Of a stretch of DNA of 58,182 bases, positions 24,496 to 31,779 are shown piece by piece. The stretch is taken from positions 1-58,182 of the forward strand of contig JBKJQN010000099.1 in assembly GCA_046593925.1 (NCBI GenBank). The letters are read 5' to 3'. The position numbers were made by a program, and so were the translations under genes. The first letter of the stretch is position 1, and every line of letters starts with the position of its first letter. Below the pieces are notes generated by a model that searched no databases, had not been told where the DNA came from, and was given only the letters and a program-made list of their open reading frames with translations. The DNA is from JAYVYM01 sp046593925. GTDB taxonomy: Bacteria > Actinomycetota > Actinomycetes > Mycobacteriales > SCTD01.

Positions 24496-24972
24496 ATGGT
24501 CGATGCGTCGACAGGGCAGGACAGCGGCGAGGTCTACCGGCTGATTTACCGCAGCCGCAACCGCATCCCGAACGCCGAGCGCCGGGTAGAACTTGGCGAA
24601 CTGTTCAGTGCGGCCCGGTCGAACAACAAGAAGCAGCACATCACCGGCGCGCTTCTGCTGCTTGACGATTACTTCGTACAGACCCTGGAAGGTGACGAGC
24701 CGGCTGTGACCGCGCTGCTGGCCAGGATCAAGGCCGATTCGCGACACGACTCCATCGAGGTGCTGGACACCGATCTCGTGGCCACCCGGGTCTTCGCGCG
24801 CTGGGCGATGGCCAAGGTCGCTGACGACGACGACTCGCCGGACATCAACCTGATCGCGCACGTCGACGGGATCTCCGGAGCGGCCTCGCGGGGCGACTCG
24901 ACACCCGAGCAGGAAGCCGTTCTGAAGGTTATGCGGGACGTCGCCCACGGCCGCCCGCTCGCCAGCGCGTAG
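24496..24972 (+). CDS. BLUF-domain blue-light photoreceptor
   Basis: A 158-residue single-domain FAD photoreceptor. The BLUF landmarks are present: YRLIYRSR with Tyr18, ARSNNKKQHITGALLL with Asn44, FVQTLEGDEPAV with Gln62, then IKADSRHDSIEVL and the VFARWAMAKV strand carrying the conserved Trp and Met. In BLUF proteins the Tyr-Gln-FAD network switches on blue light. There is no fused EAL or cyclase output, so it must signal through a partner, perhaps via its acidic C-terminal extension (125-158). ATG 24496 has GTGGAGGA upstream. It faces the collagen-like gene across a shared terminator. Confidence 0.9.
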   Translation: MVDASTGQDSGEVYRLIYRSRNRIPNAERRVELGELFSAARSNNKKQHITGALLLLDDYFVQTLEGDEPAVTALLARIKADSRHDSIEVLDTDLVATRVFARWAMAKVADDDDSPDINLIAHVDGISGAASRGDSTPEQEAVLKVMRDVAHGRPLASA

Positions 24973-24986
24973 GTCGCCACGGCACA

Positions 24987-25027
24987 CGACGGGGCCCCCC
25001 ACCGCCGGGCGGTGAGGGGCCTCGTCG
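24987..25027. terminator. bidirectional terminator between BLUF and collagen-like genes
   Basis: A stem of about 19-20 bp, with two mismatches, runs from CGACG (24987-24991) to CGTCG (25023-25027) through CACCGCC/GCGGTG around 25000-25013. It lies between two convergent genes, so it can stop transcription from both sides. Confidence 0.7.
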
Positions 25028-25036
25028 CGTCGTAGA

Positions 25037-25984
25037 TCAGGCGATTGAGCGCACGTTCGAGTGGTCCGCCACAGGTGCCTGCACTGCAACATCGGTGGTG
25101 ATGACCGCACGCAACAGCAGGCCGCCCTGCAGCTTGACCAGCCGGGAGGCCAGCGCCGTGAGGTAGCGGGCGCCGACGCGGGGGTCGATGACGGTCCGCA
25201 CGGAGACGTCGTACGCGGCTTCCTTGACCTTGTCCACGAGCTCGGCCGTCGTCGGCTGGTACAGCCAGGCCGGCCCTGAGATGCCCTGTACGCCAGGCAG
25301 GCCGGCGGCTCCGGCGGCGCCGGCCTGGCCCTGGGTGCCCTGAAGGCCGTGGATACCGACGACACCGGGCTCGCCCAGCTCACCCTGTACGCCCTGCAAA
25401 CCCCGGGGGCCGGCCGCACCGGTCTCGCCGATGACGCCACGCTGACCTGGGCTGCCGCGCAGCCCCTGCTCACCCTGCCGGCCCTGCTCGCCGACCAGGC
25501 CACGGGGGCCGGCCGCCCCGAGCAGTCCCTTCGGGCCCTGCTCGCCGGACAACCCGGTCGTGCCCTGTGCTCCCAGCAGGCCACGCTCGCCCGGCAAACC
25601 CTCATCGCCCGTCGCGCCCTGCCCGCCGACCAGGCCACGCGGCCCGGACCCGCCACGTGGGCCGATGGTGCCCTGCAGTCCGGCCGGGCCCTGCTCGCCG
25701 GGCTTGCCCGGGAGACCGGTGGCGCCGGGCAACCCCTCCTCGCCCTGCAGCCCGGTCGCGCCTTCGAGCCCCTTGGCGCCCCTGTCCCCACGCTCACCGA
25801 CCACGCCGGCCGGTCCCTTGACGCCCTTGTCGCCGCGCTCGCCAGCCGGTCCGACCACGCCCTTCGCGCCCTTGGTGCCGGCCGGGCCGTCAGGGCCCTT
25901 GATCCCGCGGTCACCGGGCCCGCCGGTGAGGTCGACAGTTGCAACGACGGTCTCAGTGGGCGTGGTCGCCTTTGCCTGTGCCAT
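25037..25984 (-). CDS. collagen-like Gly-X-Y repeat protein
   Basis: A 315-residue protein in three parts. Residues 1-20 (MAQAKATTPTETVVATVDLT) are a short polar head without a signal peptide. Residues 21-239 are 73 uninterrupted Gly-X-Y triplets with many charged pairs (GER GDK, GPR, GEQ), the pattern of a stable bacterial triple helix without hydroxyproline. Residues 240-315 are a non-repetitive domain (YQPTTAELVDKVKEAAYDV, RYLTALASRLVKLQGGLLLRAVI), a likely trimerisation or capping domain. No LPXTG or membrane anchor is seen, so location is unclear. ATG 25984 has GAGAGG upstream. It is intact, with no frameshift in the repeats, which argues for selection. Confidence 0.88.
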   Translation of the reverse strand: MAQAKATTPTETVVATVDLTGGPGDRGIKGPDGPAGTKGAKGVVGPAGERGDKGVKGPAGVVGERGDRGAKGLEGATGLQGEEGLPGATGLPGKPGEQGPAGLQGTIGPRGGSGPRGLVGGQGATGDEGLPGERGLLGAQGTTGLSGEQGPKGLLGAAGPRGLVGEQGRQGEQGLRGSPGQRGVIGETGAAGPRGLQGVQGELGEPGVVGIHGLQGTQGQAGAAGAAGLPGVQGISGPAWLYQPTTAELVDKVKEAAYDVSVRTVIDPRVGARYLTALASRLVKLQGGLLLRAVITTDVAVQAPVADHSNVRSIA

Positions 25985-26133
25985 GAAGTGCCTCTCGTGG
26001 TGGGGACCCGGACGGGCCGTTCCTCGTCGTCGGTGGCGAAGGTCCGGGAGTTCTTGGCCGGTTTACTGCGCCGCAGGGTACCCGGTGCTAACTCGAGCAA
26101 GCGTTCTGCACGCAGTGCCCGTGGTCACATGAC

Positions 26134-26859
26134 CTAGGTCGCGGCGCGGCTGACCGGCAGGTCGGCGATCCTGATCCAGAACGCGTCCGCCCACACCCGG
26201 TAGCCCCGATCGTCGGGGTGGAACCAGTCCGCGGCGAACTCGGTGAGCATCGCGCCGGCGCCCTGCCGCGCAAGGGCTGCGTGCAGTGGCACCACGGCAA
26301 GTCCGTGTCTGGCGGCGGTGCGCGACACGGTGTCGGCCGCCTGCTGCGCGTCGCGCTCCCAGCGCCCGTGCATGAAGTACGGCACGTCGGCCAGCACGCT
26401 GCCGGTCGGCAGCGCCGTGGTGAGCTGGTCCACCTGGGTCATGAAACGTCCCCGGTCGAAGGCGCGTACGTCGTTGCCTCCGATGGCCACGGTCACCAGG
26501 TCGGGGTGCAGCTCCCGAAGGCGCGGCAGCTGGTCGGTCAGCAGGTCCTCGATGCGCGCACCTGAGTGGCTGAGGTTCACCACCCTCACCGGCCGCCCGG
26601 TCGACCGGCGCAGCCGCTCGGCGACCAGCCCCACGTAGCCGCGGTCCGGGCGGCTCGCGCCGATTCCCTGCGCGGTGGAGTCGCCGAGCGCGACATACAG
26701 CAGCCCCCCCGGGTCACCGCGCGGCAAGCTCCAGTAGGCGCGGTACTGCCCGACACTGCCTCGCAGCTGAAGCAACCCCACCGACTCCACGGTCAGCAGG
26801 GCTACCAGGACCACGACGGTGACGAACCACAGCCGGTGCCGGCGCACCAGGCCGATCAT
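26134..26859 (-). CDS. SGNH/GDSL-family hydrolase, membrane-anchored
   Basis: A 241-residue esterase-type protein. Residues 8-32 are one hydrophobic segment (signal anchor). The catalytic blocks follow: VALGDSTAQGIG (block I Ser), LSHSGARIEDLL (Gly block II), TVAIGGNDVRAF (GxND block III) and FAADWFHPDDRGY with the Asp-x-x-His pair (block V). It should hydrolyse an ester on the outer face of the membrane; lipid or cell-wall acyl groups are possible. Its ATG overlaps the stop of a UspA fragment, and it is the last gene of the minus-strand run of the dormancy island. Confidence 0.88.
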   Translation of the reverse strand: MIGLVRRHRLWFVTVVVLVALLTVESVGLLQLRGSVGQYRAYWSLPRGDPGGLLYVALGDSTAQGIGASRPDRGYVGLVAERLRRSTGRPVRVVNLSHSGARIEDLLTDQLPRLRELHPDLVTVAIGGNDVRAFDRGRFMTQVDQLTTALPTGSVLADVPYFMHGRWERDAQQAADTVSRTAARHGLAVVPLHAALARQGAGAMLTEFAADWFHPDDRGYRVWADAFWIRIADLPVSRAAT

Positions 26860-26944
26860 CGGCGGGCCGGCCGGCCGGGGACGACCAGCACCGGGCAGGC
26901 GGTCCGCACGACGCCGACGGTGCGGCGCCCCCAGGTGCTCACGG
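26856..26944 (-). pseudogene. C-terminal fragment of a universal stress protein
   Basis: Between the PNPOx gene and the SGNH hydrolase, a minus-strand frame reads TVGVVRTACPVLVVPGRPARR and stops. It matches the end of the intact UspA at 27376-27879 (HAACPVLVVRGPARRP) and the general UspA tail. The rest of that protein is missing. It looks like the stub of a second usp gene lost by deletion. Confidence 0.5.
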
Positions 26945-27379
26945 AGCAGCGGGCACCGGCGCGCCGACCCGGCGCCCCTCGACGGTCTCGACGGGGATCA
27001 CGACGACATGGCTGCGGGCGCCGCCAGCGATCGGTGCCGGGGTTGTTTCGAGCAGTCGGGTCAGGGTGGCGCCGGTCGCCTCGTGGGCCCGGCCGGCGGC
27101 CGTGACGCTCCAGCCGTGCCGGCAGCCCTGCTCGGTCCAGGAGTCCGCCTGCACCGTCAGCCAGCCTCCGGCCCGCGCCGCGGCCAGGACCACACCGTCG
27201 CCGGTACGCAGGACGACCTGCTCGCCATCGAGCACGACGTTGACCGGCAGCACGACGGCCGGCCCGGCGCCGTGGCCCGGCAGGACGATGCGGGCTACCC
27301 GCGCGGAGCGCAGGAAGGCCAGGCACTCGCTGCGGTCGAGCTCGTGCGGCTCACCCCCCGTGAGCGGCCCGGGGGTCAC
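26939..27379 (-). CDS. pyridoxamine 5'-phosphate oxidase-like flavin-binding protein
   Basis: A 146-residue split-barrel protein. LDRSECLAFLRSARVARIVL is the usual first helix and strand, followed by LPVNVVLDGEQVVLRTGDGVVLAAA (flavin-binding strands) and GWSVTAAGRAHEAT. Members bind FMN or F420 and reduce small molecules; several are DevR/DosR-induced in mycobacteria (known for the family, not shown here). ATG 27379 overlaps the stop of the UspA gene in ATGA, so both are made from one transcript that also includes the small membrane protein upstream. Confidence 0.82.
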   Translation of the reverse strand: MTPGPLTGGEPHELDRSECLAFLRSARVARIVLPGHGAGPAVVLPVNVVLDGEQVVLRTGDGVVLAAARAGGWLTVQADSWTEQGCRHGWSVTAAGRAHEATGATLTRLLETTPAPIAGGARSHVVVIPVETVEGRRVGAPVPAAP

Positions 27380-27879
27380 GGTCGCCTGGCCGGACCGCGG
27401 ACCACGAGCACCGGGCAGGCGGCGTGGGTCGCACAGTGCAGCCCGGTCGAGCCCAGCAGCAGGCCGCTGAGCTCACCGTGACCTCGTGACCCCACGACCA
27501 GCAGGTCCGCACCGACCGCGGCGTCCAGCAGCGCCCGGGCCGGGTGCGCCTCGACGACGCGTGACCGCACCGTCAGGGCGTCCGCGCCCGCGACGTCAAC
27601 CACCCCGGCGGCAACGGCCTTGGCGAGCACCTCGGTCATCTCGTCGGTCAGGTCGACCTCGACGTACGGGCCGAAGCCGGCAGCGCCGGCCATCGACATC
27701 GGACGCTGCCAGCAGGCAAGCACGTCGACGCTGGCACCGGTGAGCACGGCTTGGCGCAGCGCCCACAACAGGGCCTGCGCGGAGCAGGGCGAGCCGTCGA
27801 CCCCCACGACGACCCGGCCGGGAGCCGGCCGGTCGCTGTCCCCGTTGGGCTGGCCGCGGGTGCCGGATGCGGGTGTCAC
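27376..27879 (-). CDS. universal stress protein (UspA family)
   Basis: A 167-residue single-domain Usp of the ATP-binding type. RVVVGVDGSPCSAQALLWAL is the first strand and helix; ADLLVVGSRGHGELSGLLLGST holds the G-x2-G-x9-G-(S/T) phosphate loop; it ends CATHAACPVLVVRG. Usp proteins of this kind are strongly induced by hypoxia in DosR systems. GTG 27879 overlaps the stop of the 55-residue membrane protein (27876-27878). Longer frames past 27879 read through that gene in another phase and are rejected. Confidence 0.9.
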   Translation of the reverse strand: MTPASGTRGQPNGDSDRPAPGRVVVGVDGSPCSAQALLWALRQAVLTGASVDVLACWQRPMSMAGAAGFGPYVEVDLTDEMTEVLAKAVAAGVVDVAGADALTVRSRVVEAHPARALLDAAVGADLLVVGSRGHGELSGLLLGSTGLHCATHAACPVLVVRGPARRP

Positions 27880-28043
27880 GAGGCGGCCGCGGCGACCGGC
27901 GGCGGGAAGTGTGCTGCCGACTCCTGGCAGAGCTCCTCCTGCTCGAGCTCGGTCGCCCGGTCCGTGGCGTCGGCGAGCCAGCGGGCGATCGCGTAGCCCA
28001 CGGCGCCCGACGCGGCAGCACCGATCAGCAGGGTTCTGTTCAT
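27876..28043 (-). CDS. small single-pass membrane protein, first gene of the usp operon
   Basis: A 55-residue protein from ATG 28043, preceded by an excellent GGAGGAGG box. Residues 2-24 (LLIGAAASGAVGYAIARWL) form one membrane helix with small residues at regular spacing; residues 25-55 are soluble and acidic then Ala/Pro-rich. No family is recognised. It opens the minus-strand operon (small protein, UspA, PNPOx, SGNH hydrolase) running away from the DevR-like boxes. Confidence 0.7.
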   Translation of the reverse strand: MNRTLLIGAAASGAVGYAIARWLADATDRATELEQEELCQESAAHFPPPVAAAAS

Positions 28044-28128
28044 CGACGACCTCCTCCGGCGGCGAGCACGACGCCCGCCTGCCACGTCGATGCTGAGCGC
28101 CGGCCAGGGGTTCTGGCAGAGGACAAGG

Positions 28129-28187
28129 TCCCGAACGCGTGGGTCGGGACCTTGTCCCGAACGCGTGGGTCGGGACCTTCGTCCTAT
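28129..28187 (+). promoter_or_regulatory. tandem 26-bp repeat carrying DevR/DosR-like boxes in a divergent promoter
   Basis: Two perfect tandem copies of a 26-bp unit (28129-28154 and 28155-28180). Their junction makes TCGGGACCTTGTCCCGA (28145-28161), a 7-3-7 palindrome. The second copy continues into TCGGGACCTTCGTCCTA (28171-28187), which fits the known DosR pattern of GGGAC, four bases, GTCC. The nitroreductase ATG is 55 bp downstream and the small membrane protein/usp operon starts 85 bp to the left, so one site can drive both. Confidence 0.65.
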
Positions 28188-28242
28188 GGCCGGAGGCCAT
28201 CCGGCCCTGGCAGGCGGCGCCGCACCCGACGACGGTGCAGGC

Positions 28243-29265
28243 ATGAACACAACCGGCATGGCGATGCGGGGCTCGGGCCCGAAGTTCGCACTGACGCCGG
28301 AGGAGCAGGTGCGGCACGTCCTCACGGCGGCCACCCTCGCGCCGAGCGTCCACAACACGCAGCCCTGGCATTTTGTCACCCACCACGACGGGCTCGACCT
28401 GTATGCCGACGACAGTCGCCGCCTGGCCGTCCTCGACCCGACCGGCCGGCAGGTCCGACTGTCGTGCGGGGCCGCCCTAGGGCATTGCCGGATCGCGGCG
28501 CGCGGGCTGGGCCTGGCTGTGGACGTGGAGCTGCAGCCCGACCCGCAGGTCCCAGACCTGCTGGCCCGGCTGCGACTTCGGCCGGGCACACCGGCCAGCG
28601 AGGCGGAGGTTGACCTGGCCACCGCCATGCTGCACCGGCACACCTACCGGGGGGTCTTCGAGGACCGTCCGGTGCCCGCCGCGCTCATCGATCAGTTGCG
28701 GACCGTCGCCGAGGCCGAGGGCGCGATGCTGCGCCCGATCACCCGGCTCGGCGATCTCGTCGAACTCGAAGTGCTGCTGGCCCACGCTGACGCCCTCGAG
28801 CAGCGCGACGACGACTACCGCGCCGAGCTCGGCGCGTGGGTGGGCCGGGACGCCTCCTTCGGCGACGGGATCCCCGTGCAGGCACTGCCGACAGCCGGGC
28901 CCACCCGCGGATCCTCGGTGACGCTGCGGGAGTTCCACGGGACCACTGCGCCCGGTATGCCGGGCAGCCCCGCCGACCCCCCTGTCGTCGAGCGCCCGCT
29001 CGTGGTGCTGCTCTCCACCATCGGCGACGACGTCGGGGCATGGCTGCATGCGGGGCAGGCGATGGGCACGGTGCTGCTGCACGCGGCAAGTGTCGGCGTG
29101 CTCGCGCAGCCCCTCGGCCAGGTCACCGACCTGCCGGGCACCAGGGCGCGGCTCGGGGCCGTGCTGGGCCTGGTCGGGGTGCCGCAACTGGTCCTGCGGA
29201 TGGGTTACGCCGACGAGCGCGCCAGCACACCCCGCCGGTCGGTCGAGGACGTCGTACGCGGGTAG
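28243..29265 (+). CDS. Acg-family nitroreductase-like protein
   Basis: A 340-residue protein with two nitroreductase half-domains. The first has LTAATLAPSVHNTQPWHFV, the FMN-phosphate-binding start of the family. The second has WLHAGQAMGTVLLHAASVGVLAQPLGQ and ends VPQLVLRMGYADERASTPRRSVEDVV. This is the architecture of mycobacterial Acg (Rv2032) and its DosR-regulon paralogues, which bind FMN and may sequester it rather than reduce substrates. ATG 28243 lies 55 bp after the DevR-like box; an alternative ATG at 28258 is possible. It is followed, 49 bp on, by the devS-like gene. Confidence 0.9.
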   Translation: MNTTGMAMRGSGPKFALTPEEQVRHVLTAATLAPSVHNTQPWHFVTHHDGLDLYADDSRRLAVLDPTGRQVRLSCGAALGHCRIAARGLGLAVDVELQPDPQVPDLLARLRLRPGTPASEAEVDLATAMLHRHTYRGVFEDRPVPAALIDQLRTVAEAEGAMLRPITRLGDLVELEVLLAHADALEQRDDDYRAELGAWVGRDASFGDGIPVQALPTAGPTRGSSVTLREFHGTTAPGMPGSPADPPVVERPLVVLLSTIGDDVGAWLHAGQAMGTVLLHAASVGVLAQPLGQVTDLPGTRARLGAVLGLVGVPQLVLRMGYADERASTPRRSVEDVVRG

Positions 29266-29314
29266 CCCGTCGGCTCTGCCTCCGGAAGGGCCGCGGGCGC
29301 GTACCGTCGGGCCA

Positions 29315-31054
29315 ATGGCCTCCTCGCGCAACGGACTCGAGGACGCAGACGACCCGGCGTCCATGGAAGGCCCGCGGCTGGAGCTGGACCAGCTGCTCGG
29401 CCAGCTCGTCGACCGGGCGCAGGACGTGATGGCCGCCCAGAGCCGGTTGCGCAGCCTGCTACGCGCCAACCGCCTCATCGTGGGTGACCTCGCGCTGCCG
29501 GTCGTCCTGCGACGGATCGTCGAGGCTGCCTGCGAGCTGGTCCATGCCCCGTACGGCGCGCTGGGGGTGATTTCACCCGGCGGTGGGCTGGAGCAGTTCA
29601 TCCACGTCGGCCTCACCGACGACGTGGTGGCCGGGATCGGCCGGCTCCCCGAGGGCAAAGGGCTGCTCGGCGCGCTCATCGACGACCCGCACCCGATCCG
29701 GCTGAGCTGTATCGCGGACGACCCGCGGTCGGTCGGCTTTCCGCCCGGGCACCCGCCGATGACGAGCTTCCTCGGCGTCCCGATCCGGGTCCGCGGCGAG
29801 GTCTTCGGCAACCTGTACCTGACCGGTCACGACGTCCACGAGGTGACGGCGGAGGACGAGGAGCTGATCTCATCGCTCGCAGCGACGGCTGGGGTGGCGA
29901 TCGAGAACGCCCGGCTGTTCGGGGACGCGAGCCGTCGGCAGGAATGGCTGCAGGCGTCTACCGAGATCACCCGCCAGCTGCTGTCGGCAGCAGGTGAGGA
30001 GCCGCTGCAGGTCATCGCCCGGCGCCTGCAACAGATCGCCGACGCCGACGCCGTCAACGTGGTGCTGCCGTGCGACGGCGAGCGGCTGGTCGTGCAGGTC
30101 GCCACCGGCGCCGGCGCCGAGCAGCTGCGCGCCGTGAGCTACCCGATCCGCAACACCGTGTCGCAGCTGGTGCTCGAGACCGGTCAGCCGGTGCTGATTG
30201 GTGACATCACGTCTGCGGACCAGCGCACCGTGCACCTGAGCGAGGTGGTGCCGATCGGGCCGCTGATGGTGCTGCCGCTGGTCGGTACGCAGCGGGTGCG
30301 GGGCGCAGTGATCGTCGGCCGGCTGCACGGCCGTGCGCTGTTCACCGAGGCCGACCTGGAGATGGCCACCACCTTTGCCAACCATGCGGCCGTGGCAGTG
30401 GAGCTCGCCGACGCGCGGAGCGACCGCGAGCGGCTCGCCCTCCTCGAGGACCGCGACCGGATCGCCCGCGACCTGCACGACCACGTCATCCAGCGGCTGT
30501 TCGGGGCCGGCCTGACAGTGGAGAGCGTCGCGTCCGGGCTGCGCGACGACCCCCGCGCTCCCCGGCTGGCCCAGGTCGTCGACGACATCGACGAGACGAT
30601 CCGGCAGATCCGTACGTCCATCTTCCAGCTGCGCGGGGCACTGGGGCCGCAGGTGGGCGCGGTGCGCAGCAGGTTGCTGGGTGTCGCCGGGGAGGTGGCG
30701 CCGTCGCTGGGTTTCGCGCCGTACCTCGCGTTCGACGGTCCGGTGGACACCGTCGTTCCCGAGGAGCTGCTCGACGACCTCGTGGCGGTCGTCAGGGAAG
30801 GGCTGAGCAACGTCGCCCGGCACGCCCACGCCGACGCCGTACGGGTGCACCTGGTTGCCGCTCGGGGCCAGCTCACGCTCGTGCTGGCCGACAACGGCGT
30901 CGGGATCGACGACACCCCGCGGCGCAGTGGCCTGGCCAACCTGCGGCAGCGCGCCGAGGATCGCGGCGGCTCGTTCGAGTTGACGTCCCCGGCCGACCCC
31001 GGGGCCCCCGACCTGGGCGGGACCCGGGTCTGCTGGACGGTCCCACTGCGGTGA
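29315..31054 (+). CDS. devS: DevS/DosT-like two-GAF heme sensor histidine kinase
   Basis: A 579-residue cytosolic kinase, the length of M. tuberculosis DevS (578). GAF-A spans about 60-205 and contains FPPGHPPMTSFLGVPIRVRGEVFGNLYLT; His146 in the HPPM motif aligns with the heme-iron ligand (His149 in DevS, His147 in DosT). GAF-B covers about 220-375. HisKA_3 dimerisation follows with DRIARDLHDHVIQRLFGAGL (phospho-His in the RDLHD box), then a HATPase_c with EGLSNVARHA, ADNGVGID and GLANLRQRAEDRGG. It should sense O2, NO or CO and phosphorylate the DevR encoded next. The stop overlaps devR by 4 nt. Confidence 0.92.
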   Translation: MASSRNGLEDADDPASMEGPRLELDQLLGQLVDRAQDVMAAQSRLRSLLRANRLIVGDLALPVVLRRIVEAACELVHAPYGALGVISPGGGLEQFIHVGLTDDVVAGIGRLPEGKGLLGALIDDPHPIRLSCIADDPRSVGFPPGHPPMTSFLGVPIRVRGEVFGNLYLTGHDVHEVTAEDEELISSLAATAGVAIENARLFGDASRRQEWLQASTEITRQLLSAAGEEPLQVIARRLQQIADADAVNVVLPCDGERLVVQVATGAGAEQLRAVSYPIRNTVSQLVLETGQPVLIGDITSADQRTVHLSEVVPIGPLMVLPLVGTQRVRGAVIVGRLHGRALFTEADLEMATTFANHAAVAVELADARSDRERLALLEDRDRIARDLHDHVIQRLFGAGLTVESVASGLRDDPRAPRLAQVVDDIDETIRQIRTSIFQLRGALGPQVGAVRSRLLGVAGEVAPSLGFAPYLAFDGPVDTVVPEELLDDLVAVVREGLSNVARHAHADAVRVHLVAARGQLTLVLADNGVGIDDTPRRSGLANLRQRAEDRGGSFELTSPADPGAPDLGGTRVCWTVPLR

Positions 31055-31698
31055 CCGGACCCATCCGCGTCTTCCTGCTCGACGACCACGAGATCGTCCG
31101 CCGCGGTATCGCCCACCTGCTGGGCGAGGAGCCCGACATCGTCGTCGTGGGTGAGGCAGCCAGCGCTGCGGAGGCGATGGCCCGGCTGCCGGCCAGCCGG
31201 CCCGACGTGGCCGTGCTGGATGCGCGGCTGCCCGACGGCAGCGGGATAGACGTCTGTCGCGACATCCTCTCGGCGATGCCCGAGGTCCGCTGTCTGATCC
31301 TGACCTCCTACGACGACGACGACGCACTGTTCGCGGCGGTGATGGCCGGGGCCGCCGGCTACCTGCTCAAGCAGGTGCGTAGCGCCTCATTCGTCGACGC
31401 GGTCCGTCAGGTCGCGGCCGGCAGGTCACTGCTCGACCCCTCGGTCACCGAGCGGCTGCTGGTGCGGCTGCGCGACGGCAAGCCGCAGGATGCCCGGATG
31501 GCCTCGCTGACCGACCGGGAGCGCGAGATCCTCGCCCTGATCGCCGACGGGCTGACCAACCGGCAGATCGGCGACGCGCTTTTCCTCGCCGAGAAGACCG
31601 TGAAGAACTACGTCTCCGGGCTGCTGGCCAAACTCGGAATGCAGCGCCGTACGCAGGCTGCCGTGTACGGCGCTTCGGTGGAGCACCACCCGACGTAG
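31051..31698 (+). CDS. devR: DevR/DosR-like NarL-family response regulator
   Basis: A 215-residue regulator (DevR has 217). The receiver has LLDDHEIVRRG, phospho-acceptor Asp57 in AVLDARLPDGSGI, LTSY and GYLLKQV (Lys). The C-terminal LuxR-type HTH is almost identical in motif to DevR: LTDREREILALIADGLTNRQIG, LAEKTVKNYVSGLLAKLGMQRRTQAAV. DevR binds GGGAC half-sites; three such sites occur in this window (28145-28187 and 31705-31722). GTG 31051 overlaps the devS stop, and a DevR-like box starts seven bases after its stop. Confidence 0.93.
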   Translation: MTGPIRVFLLDDHEIVRRGIAHLLGEEPDIVVVGEAASAAEAMARLPASRPDVAVLDARLPDGSGIDVCRDILSAMPEVRCLILTSYDDDDALFAAVMAGAAGYLLKQVRSASFVDAVRQVAAGRSLLDPSVTERLLVRLRDGKPQDARMASLTDREREILALIADGLTNRQIGDALFLAEKTVKNYVSGLLAKLGMQRRTQAAVYGASVEHHPT

Positions 31699-31704
31699 TC
31701 GCCG

Positions 31705-31722
31705 GTGGGACCTTCTGCCCTA
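31705..31722 (+). promoter_or_regulatory. DevR/DosR-like box upstream of the DoxX-family gene
   Basis: GTGGGACCTTCTGCCCTA shares GGGACCTTC and the CCTA end with the box at 28171-28187, and it lies 57 bp before the ATG at 31780 (55 bp in the other case). The matching spacing to the start supports a shared activator. Confidence 0.55.
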
Positions 31723-31779
31723 CCGGTGCGCGTCGTTGCGTCAGAGGGTGAAGTCCCTACCAAGAAGGACGTGCACACC

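Noticed and set aside
25349..26137. Plus-strand frames opposite the collagen-like gene
   Set aside because: They arise because the Gly-X-Y repeat leaves the opposite strand free of stops; their Ala/Pro/Leu composition is artefactual.
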